Positions 17,092 through 26,260 of a DNA stretch of 60,783 nucleotides are shown piece by piece. Position 1 is the stretch's first letter; each line of letters starts with the position of its first letter. The notes beneath the pieces are model-generated. The model saw only the letters and a program-made list of their open reading frames with translations, had not been told where the DNA came from and made no database searches. Source of the DNA: Caenibacillus caldisaponilyticus. GTDB taxonomy: Bacteria; Bacillota; Bacilli; Bacillales; Sporolactobacillaceae. The translations under genes and the position numbers were made by a program. The DNA lies in NCBI RefSeq assembly GCF_002003465.1, contig NZ_BDDQ01000035.1, forward strand, positions 1 to 60,783, in the 5' to 3' direction.

Positions 17092-17324
17092 AGGATATTT
17101 GTGTTTTATTATACACGGTCTTTATGATAATATCTACAAAAAAACGAAACTTTTGACGGCGAGCGTCATTGGCCGGAAGAAACGGATCGCCGAGCGTTTC
17201 CGCAACCCCGCACCTGAGCGTTCCCCCGCTTATGCCATGTTTGCCGATAACGAGAATCGTAAAAAATGAAGCTGTCGGATGGTTGCTGCTCATCCACCGA
17301 AATGAGGAGGGAGTGAGTTTCTGT

Positions 17325-18056
17325 ATGAGATTATGGAGAGCGATGTCGATCATGGTGTTGGCTGCGGCAGGCCTGTTTTTCGTATGGGATCATGGCCGCG
17401 CCGATACCGCTTCTTCGTCCGCCGCGCTCAGCAATGAGGCATCCAAACAATTGGCGCGAACGGCGGAAGGGCTCGGGATCAATCCGGAGGGCAAAACCTC
17501 GGACGCCCTGATTTCCGCCATCCATGAAAAGGTGCTTGAGCGGTTGAAGGCGCAAGCGGATAGGTTCGGCATCCCGGCCGACGGAAAAGATGAGAAGGCG
17601 CTCTTTTCGGCCGTACAAGAAGCCAAGCACGCCCGCCTGGTTGAGAAAGCGAAAAGGTTCGGCATCGATCCTGCGGGCAAAAGCGATGAAGAGTTAAAGG
17701 CCGCGCTGTCCGAGAAGAGAAAAGCAAGGCTGATCGAAAAGGCCAAGGCGCTCGGCATCCGCACCGAAGGCAAATCACCGGCCGAATTGAGGCGCGAAGT
17801 CCATCAAACGCTTAAGGCTAAACACGAGGAACATATGCGCGATTTTGCGGAAAAGCTCGGCATTGACGTGAAAGGAAAATCTCCCGAAGAGCTGCGAACG
17901 GCGATCCGGGAAAAATTGAAGGAAAGAATGCATGAAAAATTGATCAGGCGGGCCGAAGCGCTCGGGATTCCCACCGAGGGGAAATCGGACGAGAAGTTGC
18001 GAAAAGAAATTGAGGCGAAGCAAAAAGAAAAAACGTCCGACCGCACGGCGCCTTGA
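17325..18056 (+). CDS. Exported protein with six tandem helical repeats
   Basis: A 243-aa protein with an N-terminal signal peptide or anchor (RLWRAMSIMVLAAAGLFFVW) and then six copies of a 31- to 35-residue unit. Each unit carries the pattern A-x-x-(L/F)-G-I-x-x-x-G-K-(S/T)-x-x-x-L-x-x-x-I followed by a lysine-rich helix, e.g. AKRFGIDPAGKSDEELKAAL. The unit resembles SAP/HeH/Rho-N type helix-extended-helix motifs, which usually bind nucleic acids, but here it is outside the cell. ATG at 17325 is a compromise; GTG at 17313 lies too close to GAGGAGGG. The function is unknown. Confidence 0.72.
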   Translation: MRLWRAMSIMVLAAAGLFFVWDHGRADTASSSAALSNEASKQLARTAEGLGINPEGKTSDALISAIHEKVLERLKAQADRFGIPADGKDEKALFSAVQEAKHARLVEKAKRFGIDPAGKSDEELKAALSEKRKARLIEKAKALGIRTEGKSPAELRREVHQTLKAKHEEHMRDFAEKLGIDVKGKSPEELRTAIREKLKERMHEKLIRRAEALGIPTEGKSDEKLRKEIEAKQKEKTSDRTAP

Positions 18057-18399
18057 GGTCGAAGCGCCGTTTCCAAAAGGCCGGAATCGGTGAACGCCTT
18101 GGGTTTAATGGCGACGCCGCAGGTGGGCGGCACGATCGTGCGTCTGAGTGTGCGCCAACCCATCGCGGCTTCGGGTAGGCTTGGCGGATGCGCCGCCCGT
18201 TTTTTCGCCGCGTGTCGGAATTGCCCGTCGCCGCGGCGGTTGTAGCCAAAGATGGAAACAACGCATGCGCTGCTTTTTAATGCTCAATAGAAGACAGCGG
18301 CGGCCCGTTTCCTTTTAAGGAGCGGGCCGCCGGCCGTGCGGGCGATCGGTCAGCGGCGCGATTCACAGCGCGCGCCCGGATCGCCCATTTTTCGTTCGC
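18057..18399. other. Intergenic stretch between convergent genes
   Basis: No gene. There are GC-rich partial hairpins around 18300-18335 (CGGCGGCCCG and CGGGCCGCCG), which could stop transcription from one side, but there is no clean T-run. Confidence 0.35.
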
Positions 18400-19545
18400 T
18401 TATTTTTTGGCCTTTTCCTGTCGACCGGACAGCAGTTTCAATTGATCGTTTTCATAGCCGACGGCGTAGACCGCTTGATATTTCGTTTTCACGACGCGCC
18501 CCTTATCTGCCTGTTCTTCGGCGATGACCGTTGCTGTTACCGATGCGCGCCCGTCTTCGGCGGGAGCGCTTTTTATTGCTTGGACGCGGATATCGAGTGT
18601 CTTCATATAGCCGTTGCGGAACGTTTGATACGGCGTTTTCTCTTGCCAGTCGCTGCCGAGAAGCGCGTAAGCCGTGACGTAATCGTGGGCGGCGAGGCTT
18701 TCATAAAAATAGTTGACGACATATTTCGCGTTGGCCAACAGGCTTCCGTCCGCTCCGGCCGCCGTTCCGTTGATGCCGTCGACGGCTTGCGGATGCGCCG
18801 ACCACGCTTTGATTTGGCCGATGCAATCGGCGAGCGGCAGGCTGAAACCGATTTTGCCGTCGTCCGTGCCCGCCGAGTTGATGGCAATCGCACGGCCGTT
18901 TTTTTTCAACAGCAAAGGCCCGCCGCTGTTTCCGTGGGTGATCGGCGCGGTGATTTGGTACATGTTTTTATAGGTGTACGGATCCAGACGAAACGCGCGG
19001 TTCGTGCCGCTGATCATGCCCGTGGATACGCTGTTTTGCAGCCCGAGGGGGCTGCCGATCGCGATCACTTCGTCTCCGATGTCAGCGGTTCCGGCGGTGT
19101 CGATTTTAAGGGGCGGTTCGCCGGCGAGCGGCGGGACGCGGACGACGGCGACGTCCATGGAATCTCCGATGCCGATGACGGTGCCATCGTAGTTTTTGGC
19201 CTCCGACGTTTTTACCGTGACCGTTTTGGCGCCGGCGACGACGTGCGCGTTCGTGATGACGTCGCCTTGGTCGTTGTAGAGAAACCCCGAACCGATGCGT
19301 TCCTCATTTCCGGTCATGACGATGATTTGCACGACGCTCTTTTGGCTTTCGTGAATGATGGTTTTCAAACTTTGTTTCGCTGTTTGTGACGGTTTCGAAG
19401 CGCCGACCCATTCGGCCAAACCGGAAGCTTTGGAGACGCGCGCACCGTCGAAGCGGTCATTCAGCCAAGAAAAAGCTAACCCCCCGGCAATGAGAAGAAT
19501 GACGGCCGTGAACCATGGGAGCAGCCTGAGCGGTTTTGGGCGCAT
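18400..19545 (-). CDS. Membrane-anchored HtrA-like trypsin-type serine protease
   Basis: A 381-aa protein with one N-terminal membrane segment (residues 11-27) and an external chymotrypsin-fold protease domain. The triad is His101 (TNAHVV), Asp131 (MDVAVVRV) and Ser207 (HGNSGGPLL). There is no PDZ domain; instead the C-terminal 120 residues (YVVNYFYESLAAHDYVTAY, then VYAVGYENDQLKLL) look like an NTF2-like or ligand-binding module. It lies ten bases behind the zinc-ribbon gene and surely shares its transcript. It probably acts in envelope quality control. Confidence 0.85.
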   Translation of the reverse strand: MRPKPLRLLPWFTAVILLIAGGLAFSWLNDRFDGARVSKASGLAEWVGASKPSQTAKQSLKTIIHESQKSVVQIIVMTGNEERIGSGFLYNDQGDVITNAHVVAGAKTVTVKTSEAKNYDGTVIGIGDSMDVAVVRVPPLAGEPPLKIDTAGTADIGDEVIAIGSPLGLQNSVSTGMISGTNRAFRLDPYTYKNMYQITAPITHGNSGGPLLLKKNGRAIAINSAGTDDGKIGFSLPLADCIGQIKAWSAHPQAVDGINGTAAGADGSLLANAKYVVNYFYESLAAHDYVTAYALLGSDWQEKTPYQTFRNGYMKTLDIRVQAIKSAPAEDGRASVTATVIAEEQADKGRVVKTKYQAVYAVGYENDQLKLLSGRQEKAKK

Positions 19546-19555
19546 GAGAATCCTC

Positions 19556-20695
19556 CTATTCGTTCAAATACCATTTGAAACCGGTGACCTTCACGGTTTT
19601 CGGGCCGTTCGCCATGAGGTGCGTGTAGGAAAACGTGCCTTTGTCACCGGGATTCAGCGTGTCGGGTGTGACATAGACTTCGTTTCGCGTGTAAAGATGG
19701 CCGTCTTTATCATACAATTCGTAGCGTACCGATACGGTGGAAATCGGCACCGTTGCCGTGCTCTTGACGGTTCCTTTAATCGTCAAGTCGCCGTATTTGT
19801 TTAAGACCGGTTGGACGTCGATGAGCTCGACGGCGTCCGTCGAGTTGTGGTCGTATTCGCTTTGGGCGGCGGCGAGAGCGGCTTGCATGCGCTCTTGTTC
19901 TTGCTTTTCATAAGCGGCTTTCGCTTTTTTAATCGCCATCTTTAATGCGAGCAGTTTCCCGTTTTGAGGAGCGTATTGCAAACCGTCTTCCACCTTTTGC
20001 AAGGCATCGGAAAATTGCTTCTCGTTCAACGCTCGGGTCGCGTCGGCGTAAGCGATCGCGATGATTTGTTTGCGGATTTCATCGGCGATTTGTTTGGCTT
20101 CGGGGACGCCGAGCGATTCGGCGCGGCGGAGGATCGGTGCGAGTTCGTCCATGCGCGTTTTGCCTTTCATTTCTTCGTGGAGCTGGCCGACCGTCGCGGT
20201 GATTCGGGCATTGGAAATGGATTCAAGCAGTTGATTGACGAGGTTGCCGCGATAGTTTTGCAAATGGCGTTCCGTCTGATCGATGCGCTTGAGCGCGTCA
20301 TCATACTTGTGCGCGTTTTCTAAACGTTTGGCCGCGGCGAGATCTTTTTGAATCGTTTCGCCGATCCGGACGATCTTCAAATCCAGTTGCGCGCCCGGAA
20401 AATTCGGCCGTTTTTTCAACGCGCTTTGGAAAAGGGCTTCGGCATCCTGATAACGGCCTTTCAACGCGAGGGCCTCGCCTTTTTTCACATCCCGGAGGGC
20501 GGCCTTCGTGACGGCGCGTTCATAAACGTATTTTCCGGCGAGGGCCGCCGCCACCGCGATCAACACGGCGAGCGGCAGCAGCCACATGCGCCGCATTGGA
20601 CCGCCTTCCGCTTTCGTCCGGGTCAATCGTTTTCCGCAAGACGGGCAGAACCGCGCGCCGTCAAGGGCCTCGGTTCCGCAATGTGGACAGAGCAT
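19556..20695 (-). CDS. Zinc-ribbon membrane protein with TPR-like and FxLYD-like regions
   Basis: A 379-aa protein. The N-terminus has a zinc ribbon (CPHC near residue 3 and CPSC near residue 17), followed by a membrane helix (about 36-55) and a long helical TPR-like region (GEALALKGRYQDAEALFQSALKKRP). The C-terminal beta domain (TIKGTVKSTATVPISTVSVRYELYDKDG, read from about residue 305) is of FxLYD type. The ribbon would be cytoplasmic and the rest outside. It is the first gene of an operon with the HtrA-like protease and may deliver or sense its targets. Confidence 0.75.
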   Translation of the reverse strand: MLCPHCGTEALDGARFCPSCGKRLTRTKAEGGPMRRMWLLPLAVLIAVAAALAGKYVYERAVTKAALRDVKKGEALALKGRYQDAEALFQSALKKRPNFPGAQLDLKIVRIGETIQKDLAAAKRLENAHKYDDALKRIDQTERHLQNYRGNLVNQLLESISNARITATVGQLHEEMKGKTRMDELAPILRRAESLGVPEAKQIADEIRKQIIAIAYADATRALNEKQFSDALQKVEDGLQYAPQNGKLLALKMAIKKAKAAYEKQEQERMQAALAAAQSEYDHNSTDAVELIDVQPVLNKYGDLTIKGTVKSTATVPISTVSVRYELYDKDGHLYTRNEVYVTPDTLNPGDKGTFSYTHLMANGPKTVKVTGFKWYLNE

Positions 20696-21320
20696 AGAGT
20701 GATCACCTGCAGATTAAAAAATGAAGAATCATGGCATGTGGAGCGGTGTGCCAGTCTTGAAAACTACAAAAATCGACACCTTACCCCCAGTGTGCCACAA
20801 GTCGGACGGAAAGGAAACAATGATCCGAGCCGGGTGCCGCGACATAAGTTGTTAAAAAACGGGTCACATCCGGCACGGAGTGAACGGCCAACCTCAAGGG
20901 CGGTTCGTCCAACGCATCGGCCTCTCTTGTTTCCTATTAAATTCATTCGTTGCATGCGTTTAAAGATTGCACGCGTGGGACGAATTCTCGCAAACAAGCG
21001 GAAAATAACGGCCGTGGGCGATGGGTGGGTAGGAGAAAGCCTTGCGGCGTCTTTTGCAGGCGGGTCGGCAGAAACGGTATGTTTACGTTCCCGTTGGCCG
21101 TTGCGATGGGTGTTTGGCGCACCTGCATATGGAAGAGGCCTTGTCTGCTACTTTACGAGCACATGCTATCGTGCCGGCAATTATGGTATAATGCTGTCGG
21201 TCCGCTTACGGCCAACTTTTTTGCGTTGAAACATGGAGACGGTGTACGGTTTTCCGCGACGTTGCAAGGCGGAAGAAAATAGACCGGTTTTTCATTGGCC
21301 AGAGGATGGAGGGTTCAGGG
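20696..21320. other. Gene-free region with an extended -10 promoter
   Basis: No convincing gene in about 620 bases. An extended -10 element TGGTATAAT ends at 21192, about 130 bases before the threonine dehydrogenase gene, and is the likely promoter of that gene. No matching -35 is seen. Confidence 0.4.
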
Positions 21321-22271
21321 ATGAAAAAAATATTGATCACCGGCGCTTTGGGACAGATCGGGTCGGAACTCGTCATGAAATGCCGCGACGTGTACGGCGC
21401 GGACAACGTCATCGCCACCGATATACGCACGGCGGACAGCCCGGTTGTCCATTCGGGACCGTTTGAATTGGTGGATGTGACCGACCGCCAGGCGTTGTAC
21501 GACACCGCGAAAAAGTACGGCGTCGACGCCATCATTCATCTGGCGGCTTTGCTCTCGGCGACCGCCGAGAAAAAACCGCTTTTCGCCTGGAATTTAAATA
21601 TGGGCGGGCTGGTGAACGCCTTGGAAGTGGCGCGCGAACTGAAGTGTCAATTCTTTACGCCAAGCTCCATCGGCGCTTTCGGACCGACGACGCCAAAGGT
21701 CAAAACGCCGCAGGATACGATCCAAAGGCCGACGACGATGTACGGGATCAATAAAGTCGCCGGGGAATTGTTGTGCGATTATTATTTTCATAAATTCGGC
21801 GTCGACACGCGCGGCGTTCGTTTTCCCGGTTTGATTTCCTACGTGACGCCGCCGGGCGGCGGGACGACCGATTATGCGGTGGAAATCTATTATAAAGCCG
21901 TGGAGGAAGGGCGGTATACAAGTTACATCGCCGAGGGAACTTATATGGACATGATGTATATGCCCGACGCTTTAAATGCCATCCTCACCTTGATGGAAGC
22001 GGACGGGAGCAAGCTGGTCCACCGAAACGCCTTTAACATTACGGCGATGAGCGCGGCGCCGGAGGATTTCGCCGCGGCGATCCGCAAACACATTCCCGAT
22101 TTTGAAATCGAATATGAAGTCGATCCGGTGCGGCAAGCGATCGCCGAAAGCTGGCCGGATTCGCTCGATGATTCGGCGGCCCGTGAAGAATGGGGATTCC
22201 GCCCCGAATATGATCTTGAAAAAATGACCGCCGACATGCTGACAAAGGTGAAAGAAAAACTGCGTAAATAA
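21321..22271 (+). CDS. L-threonine 3-dehydrogenase, SDR (epimerase-like) type
   Basis: NAD-dependent dehydrogenase (316 aa) turning L-threonine into 2-amino-3-ketobutyrate, which is then cleaved to glycine and acetyl-CoA. It belongs to the extended SDR family: [11 protein letters not shown] at residues 7-17, [10 protein letters not shown], the serine in [11 protein letters not shown] and YGINK (YxxxK). The stretch [22 protein letters not shown] is characteristic of SDR-type threonine dehydrogenase and separates it from sugar epimerases. ATG at 21321 follows GGAGGG. No kbl (ketobutyrate ligase) gene is in the window. Confidence 0.85.
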   Translation: MKKILITGALGQIGSELVMKCRDVYGADNVIATDIRTADSPVVHSGPFELVDVTDRQALYDTAKKYGVDAIIHLAALLSATAEKKPLFAWNLNMGGLVNALEVARELKCQFFTPSSIGAFGPTTPKVKTPQDTIQRPTTMYGINKVAGELLCDYYFHKFGVDTRGVRFPGLISYVTPPGGGTTDYAVEIYYKAVEEGRYTSYIAEGTYMDMMYMPDALNAILTLMEADGSKLVHRNAFNITAMSAAPEDFAAAIRKHIPDFEIEYEVDPVRQAIAESWPDSLDDSAAREEWGFRPEYDLEKMTADMLTKVKEKLRK

Positions 22272-22372
22272 TCGGCCTGGGGGCGCCATGCTTAAACTTA
22301 AAAGGGATGTTTTCGGCAAAAATCCGGAAACGGTTTGCTATCGTCCGTCGCGCCTCACACCATGAAATGAAC

Positions 22373-22406
22373 AACAACCGCCGCGTTCTCTGCGGCGGTT
22401 GTTTTT
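22373..22406 (+). terminator. Terminator after the threonine dehydrogenase gene
   Basis: Perfect 12-base stem AACAACCGCCGC with GCGGCGGTTGTT, then a T-run. Confidence 0.93.
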
Positions 22407-22464
22407 GCGCGCATTATTGAGCCGTGAACGGCTCAAGGACGGGACGCCGCTGTTTGACATGCGT

Positions 22465-22668
22465 TCAGGAACGCGGCTCGGGATCGTGCCGTTCCACTTC
22501 CGTAGGAGACAAACCGGGACGGGCTTTCAATGAATAACGATCGTCCACGGCTTTCGCCACTTCGAGTTCCTCTCCGTCGATGGAGGGGCGTTTCCACTCC
22601 GCCGGGGTTTGCGGCAACGTTAACCGGTTTTTGTCTTGATTGACGCGATGTTTTTGTCCTCTGCCCAT
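22465..22668 (-). CDS. Small YfhD-like protein
   Basis: A hydrophilic 67-aa protein beginning MGRGQKHRVNQDKNRLTLPQTP. The pattern MGR-x-x-H-x-x-x-x-DKN-x-x-LPQ-P matches the YfhD family of small Bacillus proteins of unknown role, expressed mostly around sporulation. A good AAAGGCGG site stands six to seven bases before the ATG. It is encoded on its own. Confidence 0.6.
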   Translation of the reverse strand: MGRGQKHRVNQDKNRLTLPQTPAEWKRPSIDGEELEVAKAVDDRYSLKARPGLSPTEVERHDPEPRS

Positions 22669-22736
22669 TCGGATCCGCCTTTCTTTACTTGGGAGTTGAT
22701 AACCATAGGTTGCCCGCCCGCGTTGTAAATTAACCT

Positions 22737-22767
22737 AAAAAACCGGACAGGGAGCCCTGTCCGGTTG
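22737..22767 (-). terminator. Terminator of topB
   Basis: Stem AACCGGACAGGG with CCCTGTCCGGTT; on the minus strand it is followed by TTTTTT. It lies 80 bases after the topB stop. Confidence 0.9.
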
Positions 22768-22847
22768 GTTGAATGAGATTGCCCGGGAAAACATGTTTCG
22801 TTGGAGTAAAGCGCGCGCCGGGAGGTATGCGGCGGTGCGCGTGCCGC

Positions 22848-24935
22848 TTATGACTGATCTTTTAAGGCGGCTTTCAGCGCTTCGGCGAGGGGGTTGCCGA
22901 ATGCTTCATCTTTTTTGCTGTATTTCTTCAGCAGTTCCCGTTCTTCGCGCTTGGAGACGGTTTTCTTGATCTCCTCGGCTTTTTCCACGATGTTGCACAT
23001 GCGGCATTTGAAGTAAAGCCCGGCTTTTCCTTCGTGAATTTCCATCCGCTTGTGGCATTGCGGGCAGCGGCGGTTGGACAGTTTCGGGTCTTTCCGACGC
23101 CGGTAGCCGCAGGAACGGTCGGGGCAGACGAGCATGCGCCCGTCTTTCGTTTTGATTTCCCGCAAAAACTCCCCGCATTCGGGGCACTTGGATCCCGTGA
23201 TGTTGTGGGCGCGGTACGTCTGGTCGCTTTCTTTAATTTCCGCGACGAGGCGTTCGGTGAGCTTGCGGATGTCTTTCATGAAGGCGCCGGGATTGCCTTT
23301 GCCACGGGCGATATTTTCCAATTCCTGCTCCCAGCGCGCGGTCATCTCCGGCGATTTGAGTTGGTCATTGACGAGTTCGATGAGCTGCTTCCCTTTGGGC
23401 GTCGGATAAAGGCGGCCGTTTTGGCGGTCGATGGCTTGGGACTGCAGCAATTTTTCAATGATATCAGCGCGCGTGGCCGGTGTACCCAGTCCGTACTTTT
23501 CCATCCGCTGCAACAGATCGGCTTCGCTGAACCGCTCGGGCGGCTCCGTCCAATGCTGCTCGATGCGGAGATCCTTGACGCGGAAGGTTCTTCCGGGTTC
23601 AAGCGTCTCCAAGGAACGGGCATCGCCCTCTTCTTTGCCCGTGACGAGGCGGAATCCCGGGTCCGTGCAAACCGTTTCTCTGACGACGAATGTTTCGCCG
23701 GAGATTTCAAACACCGTCTGCACGTGCTCATACCGGCAAGGCGGATAGAAAAGGGCCAGGAAACGGCGGACGATGAGATCGTACAACTTACGCTCATCCG
23801 CGCTTAAATCCTCGATGAAAACCGGTTCGTCGGTCGGAATGATCGCGTGGTGATCGGTCACCTTTGCGTCGTTGAACACTTTTCCCGCCAGAACCTTGCC
23901 TTTCCGTTTAAGGGCGGGGCGGACCTCGTCGGGATAAGCGGCGGCGACCGCCTTCAACCGTTCGGACATGGTCGCGGCCATATCTTTCGTCAAGTAGCGC
24001 GAATCGGTGCGCGGATAGGTGACGAGCTTGTAATGTTCATACAACCGCTGCAGTGTGGAGAGCGTCTTTTTCGCCGAGAAGCCGAAGCGGCGGTTGGCGT
24101 CGCGCTGCAGTTCCGTCAAATCGTAGGGGAGCGGCTGAGATTCTGTTTTTTCTTTGCGCTCCGCGGTGCGGACGACGGCGGTTTGGCCCGCGGCTTTCGC
24201 CATGATGGCTTCCGCTTCTTCTTTGTCGAACAAGCGCTTTTCGCCGCGGCGTTCCCAGACGGCCGAAAACGGGCCGACGTCGGCCGTAATCGTCCAATAG
24301 GCTTTCGGTTTGAATGCCTGAATTTCTTTTTCCCGTTCGATAATCATCGCCAAGGTCGGCGTTTGCACGCGCCCGGCGGAAAGCGGGTCGTTGTATTTGG
24401 TCGTGAGCGCCCGCGTCACGTTCAAGCCGATGAGCCAATCGGCTTGCGCGCGGCAGACGGCCGATTGATAGAGGCGATCGTATTTTTCGGCGGGCGCAAG
24501 CTTCTGAAAACCTTCGCGAATGGCGCGATCGGTCTGCGAGGAGATCCAAAGGCGCTTCACCGGTTTTCGCCAGCGAATTTTCTCGATGATCCAACGCGCG
24601 ACCAATTCGCCTTCCCTTCCGGCGTCGGTGGCGATGATCAATTCTTTTAGGTCGCGCCGTTTGGCGAGTTCGTCGATGGCGCGAAACTGCCGGCTCGTTT
24701 CCCGGATGATTTTCAAGCCCATTTGGTTCGGGATGATCGGCAAATCTTCCATCCGCCAATCTTTATATCGGCGGTCATAGTCTTCCGGCATTTTCAGTTC
24801 CACAAGGTGGCCGAGCGCCCAGGTAACGACGTAGCGCGGACCTTCGATATGGCTTTTATGCATTTGTTTACAACCGAGTACGCGGGCGAGATCGCGGGCG
24901 ACGCTCGGTTTTTCCGCTAGGACGAGAGATTTCAT
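22848..24935 (-). CDS. topB: DNA topoisomerase III
   Basis: Type IA topoisomerase (695 aa) that passes single strands and resolves recombination and replication intermediates, often with a RecQ helicase. The N-terminal Toprim domain (SLVLAEKPSVARDLA, then IATDAGREGELVARWII with the acidic triad) is followed by SAGRVQTPTLA and the catalytic tyrosine in TYPRTDSRYL. The C-terminus has two zinc ribbons: CPECGEF with CPDRSCGYRRR, and CPQCHKRM with CRMCN. ATG at 24935 follows AGAGGAG at eight bases; the open frame upstream has no start signals. Length fits B. subtilis TopB. Confidence 0.96.
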   Translation of the reverse strand: MKSLVLAEKPSVARDLARVLGCKQMHKSHIEGPRYVVTWALGHLVELKMPEDYDRRYKDWRMEDLPIIPNQMGLKIIRETSRQFRAIDELAKRRDLKELIIATDAGREGELVARWIIEKIRWRKPVKRLWISSQTDRAIREGFQKLAPAEKYDRLYQSAVCRAQADWLIGLNVTRALTTKYNDPLSAGRVQTPTLAMIIEREKEIQAFKPKAYWTITADVGPFSAVWERRGEKRLFDKEEAEAIMAKAAGQTAVVRTAERKEKTESQPLPYDLTELQRDANRRFGFSAKKTLSTLQRLYEHYKLVTYPRTDSRYLTKDMAATMSERLKAVAAAYPDEVRPALKRKGKVLAGKVFNDAKVTDHHAIIPTDEPVFIEDLSADERKLYDLIVRRFLALFYPPCRYEHVQTVFEISGETFVVRETVCTDPGFRLVTGKEEGDARSLETLEPGRTFRVKDLRIEQHWTEPPERFSEADLLQRMEKYGLGTPATRADIIEKLLQSQAIDRQNGRLYPTPKGKQLIELVNDQLKSPEMTARWEQELENIARGKGNPGAFMKDIRKLTERLVAEIKESDQTYRAHNITGSKCPECGEFLREIKTKDGRMLVCPDRSCGYRRRKDPKLSNRRCPQCHKRMEIHEGKAGLYFKCRMCNIVEKAEEIKKTVSKREERELLKKYSKKDEAFGNPLAEALKAALKDQS

Positions 24936-25141
24936 GTCCGTTGCTCCTCTCAAAATGAAAACCTTAATTTGGAAACGCGCCGTGCGGCTTCCGATTCTCA
25001 AGCTCATGCTTCCGATCGGGTGGCGTTCACTCTTTATCATAAAAGACCGAACCAATTGGGAGCAAATTAAAAAATACCTCCACCGAGTTTCGGCTTTGTG
25101 GGAAAATTGAACGAAGCGATTTCAAAAAAAGTTATGGCATC

Positions 25142-25184
25142 TGTGACGGGATTCACCCATTTGCCCCTCCCGTTTTTTTAGGAT
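25142..25184 (+). promoter_or_regulatory. Fnr-type box and promoter of nirK
   Basis: TGTGA-CGGGAT-TCACC (25142-25157) matches the Fnr/CRP half-sites TGTGA-N6-TCACA except in the last base. A -10 TAGGAT (25179-25184) lies at exactly the distance expected if the box is centred at -41.5, a class II activator arrangement. Confidence 0.65.
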
Positions 25185-25216
25185 GGGTTTGAAGACGATC
25201 GGGAGGAGGCAGATGT

Positions 25217-26260
25217 ATGAAAAAGAAGACGCGCAACCTTTGGCTGGTGCTCGGCATGATGGGCCTTGCGGCGGTCATGTTGATCAGCAGTTGCGGCAAC
25301 CGCGGTGATGCGGAGGCGACGAACGACGATAAAACACAAATGTCGACAACGGCGGACGATATGGCGTCCCATGCGGTCCAGGCCCACCGGAAGCTCAATC
25401 AGAAACCCGTCCCGGTCAAAATGGAGCGCATGGGACAACATGAGGTACATATCCGCTTGACGGCCCAAGTGACCGATATCCGGGTGGACAAGGGTACCGA
25501 GTATAAAGCGTGGACGTTCAACGGGCAAGCCCCAGGGCCGCTCCTCGTCGTCCGCGAAGGCGATCTCATTCTTCTTTCGCTGACCAACAAGGATCCCGCT
25601 ATGTCCCACAGCATGGATATGCACGCGATCGAAGGGGCGCCTTCCAAACATTTCACGGACGTTTCGCCCGGGCAAACCGTCACCTTTACTTATCGCGCCG
25701 ACCGGCCGGGCGTGTACATGTACCATTGCGGAACCGCTCCGGTCTTGCAACACGTCGCGAACGGCATGCACGGGATGATCATCGTGAAGCCGAAGGCCGG
25801 TTATCCAACGGATCGCGATGTTGACCGGGAATATGTCATCATCCAGAACGAGTGGTACAAGGCGAATGACTATCAAGACATGTTAAACGGTATGCCCAAA
25901 GATGTCGTCTTTTCGACGAAGGCGTTGAAAAGCGGAGATCCGAACACGAACGGCGACACGTTCACGCTTAAAGATCATCCGCTGACCGCTAAAGCCGGGG
26001 ACCGGGTGCGGATCTATTTTGCGAACATGGGGCCGAACCGTTCCAGCGCTTTTCACGTCGTCGGCACGATTTTCGGCGATGTGTATGTCAATGGGGCGCC
26101 CGAAAACCATATGAAGGATTTGCAAACGGTGCTCGTTCCGGCGGGCGGAAGCGCCGTCGTCGAGTTTACCGTCAAGGAACCGGGCCGCTATACGATCTTG
26201 GATCATTCGCTCGCCGATGCGGAGAAAGGCGCGATGGCGTACCTCGATGTTAAAAAATGA
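25217..26260 (+). CDS. nirK: Copper-containing nitrite reductase, lipoprotein
   Basis: Reduces nitrite to nitric oxide in denitrification (347 aa), here as a lipoprotein on the outer face of the membrane (lipobox LISSC, Cys26). All NirK ligands are seen: type 1 copper His131, Cys171, His179 and Met184; type 2 copper His136, His170 and His330. The catalytic pair is Asp134 in HSMDMH and His280 in AFHVVG. Two cupredoxin domains and normal length. The ATG lies 25 bases after a GGGAGGAGG-like site region (25199-25207), with no better start seen. No nor, nos or nar gene is in the window, so the enzyme's partners lie elsewhere. Confidence 0.9.
   Translation: MKKKTRNLWLVLGMMGLAAVMLISSCGNRGDAEATNDDKTQMSTTADDMASHAVQAHRKLNQKPVPVKMERMGQHEVHIRLTAQVTDIRVDKGTEYKAWTFNGQAPGPLLVVREGDLILLSLTNKDPAMSHSMDMHAIEGAPSKHFTDVSPGQTVTFTYRADRPGVYMYHCGTAPVLQHVANGMHGMIIVKPKAGYPTDRDVDREYVIIQNEWYKANDYQDMLNGMPKDVVFSTKALKSGDPNTNGDTFTLKDHPLTAKAGDRVRIYFANMGPNRSSAFHVVGTIFGDVYVNGAPENHMKDLQTVLVPAGGSAVVEFTVKEPGRYTILDHSLADAEKGAMAYLDVKK

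Noticed and set aside
18442-19389. 315-codon plus-strand frame opposite the HtrA-like protease
   Set aside because: Shadow of a gene with an intact catalytic triad; composition is typical of antisense frames in GC-rich DNA.
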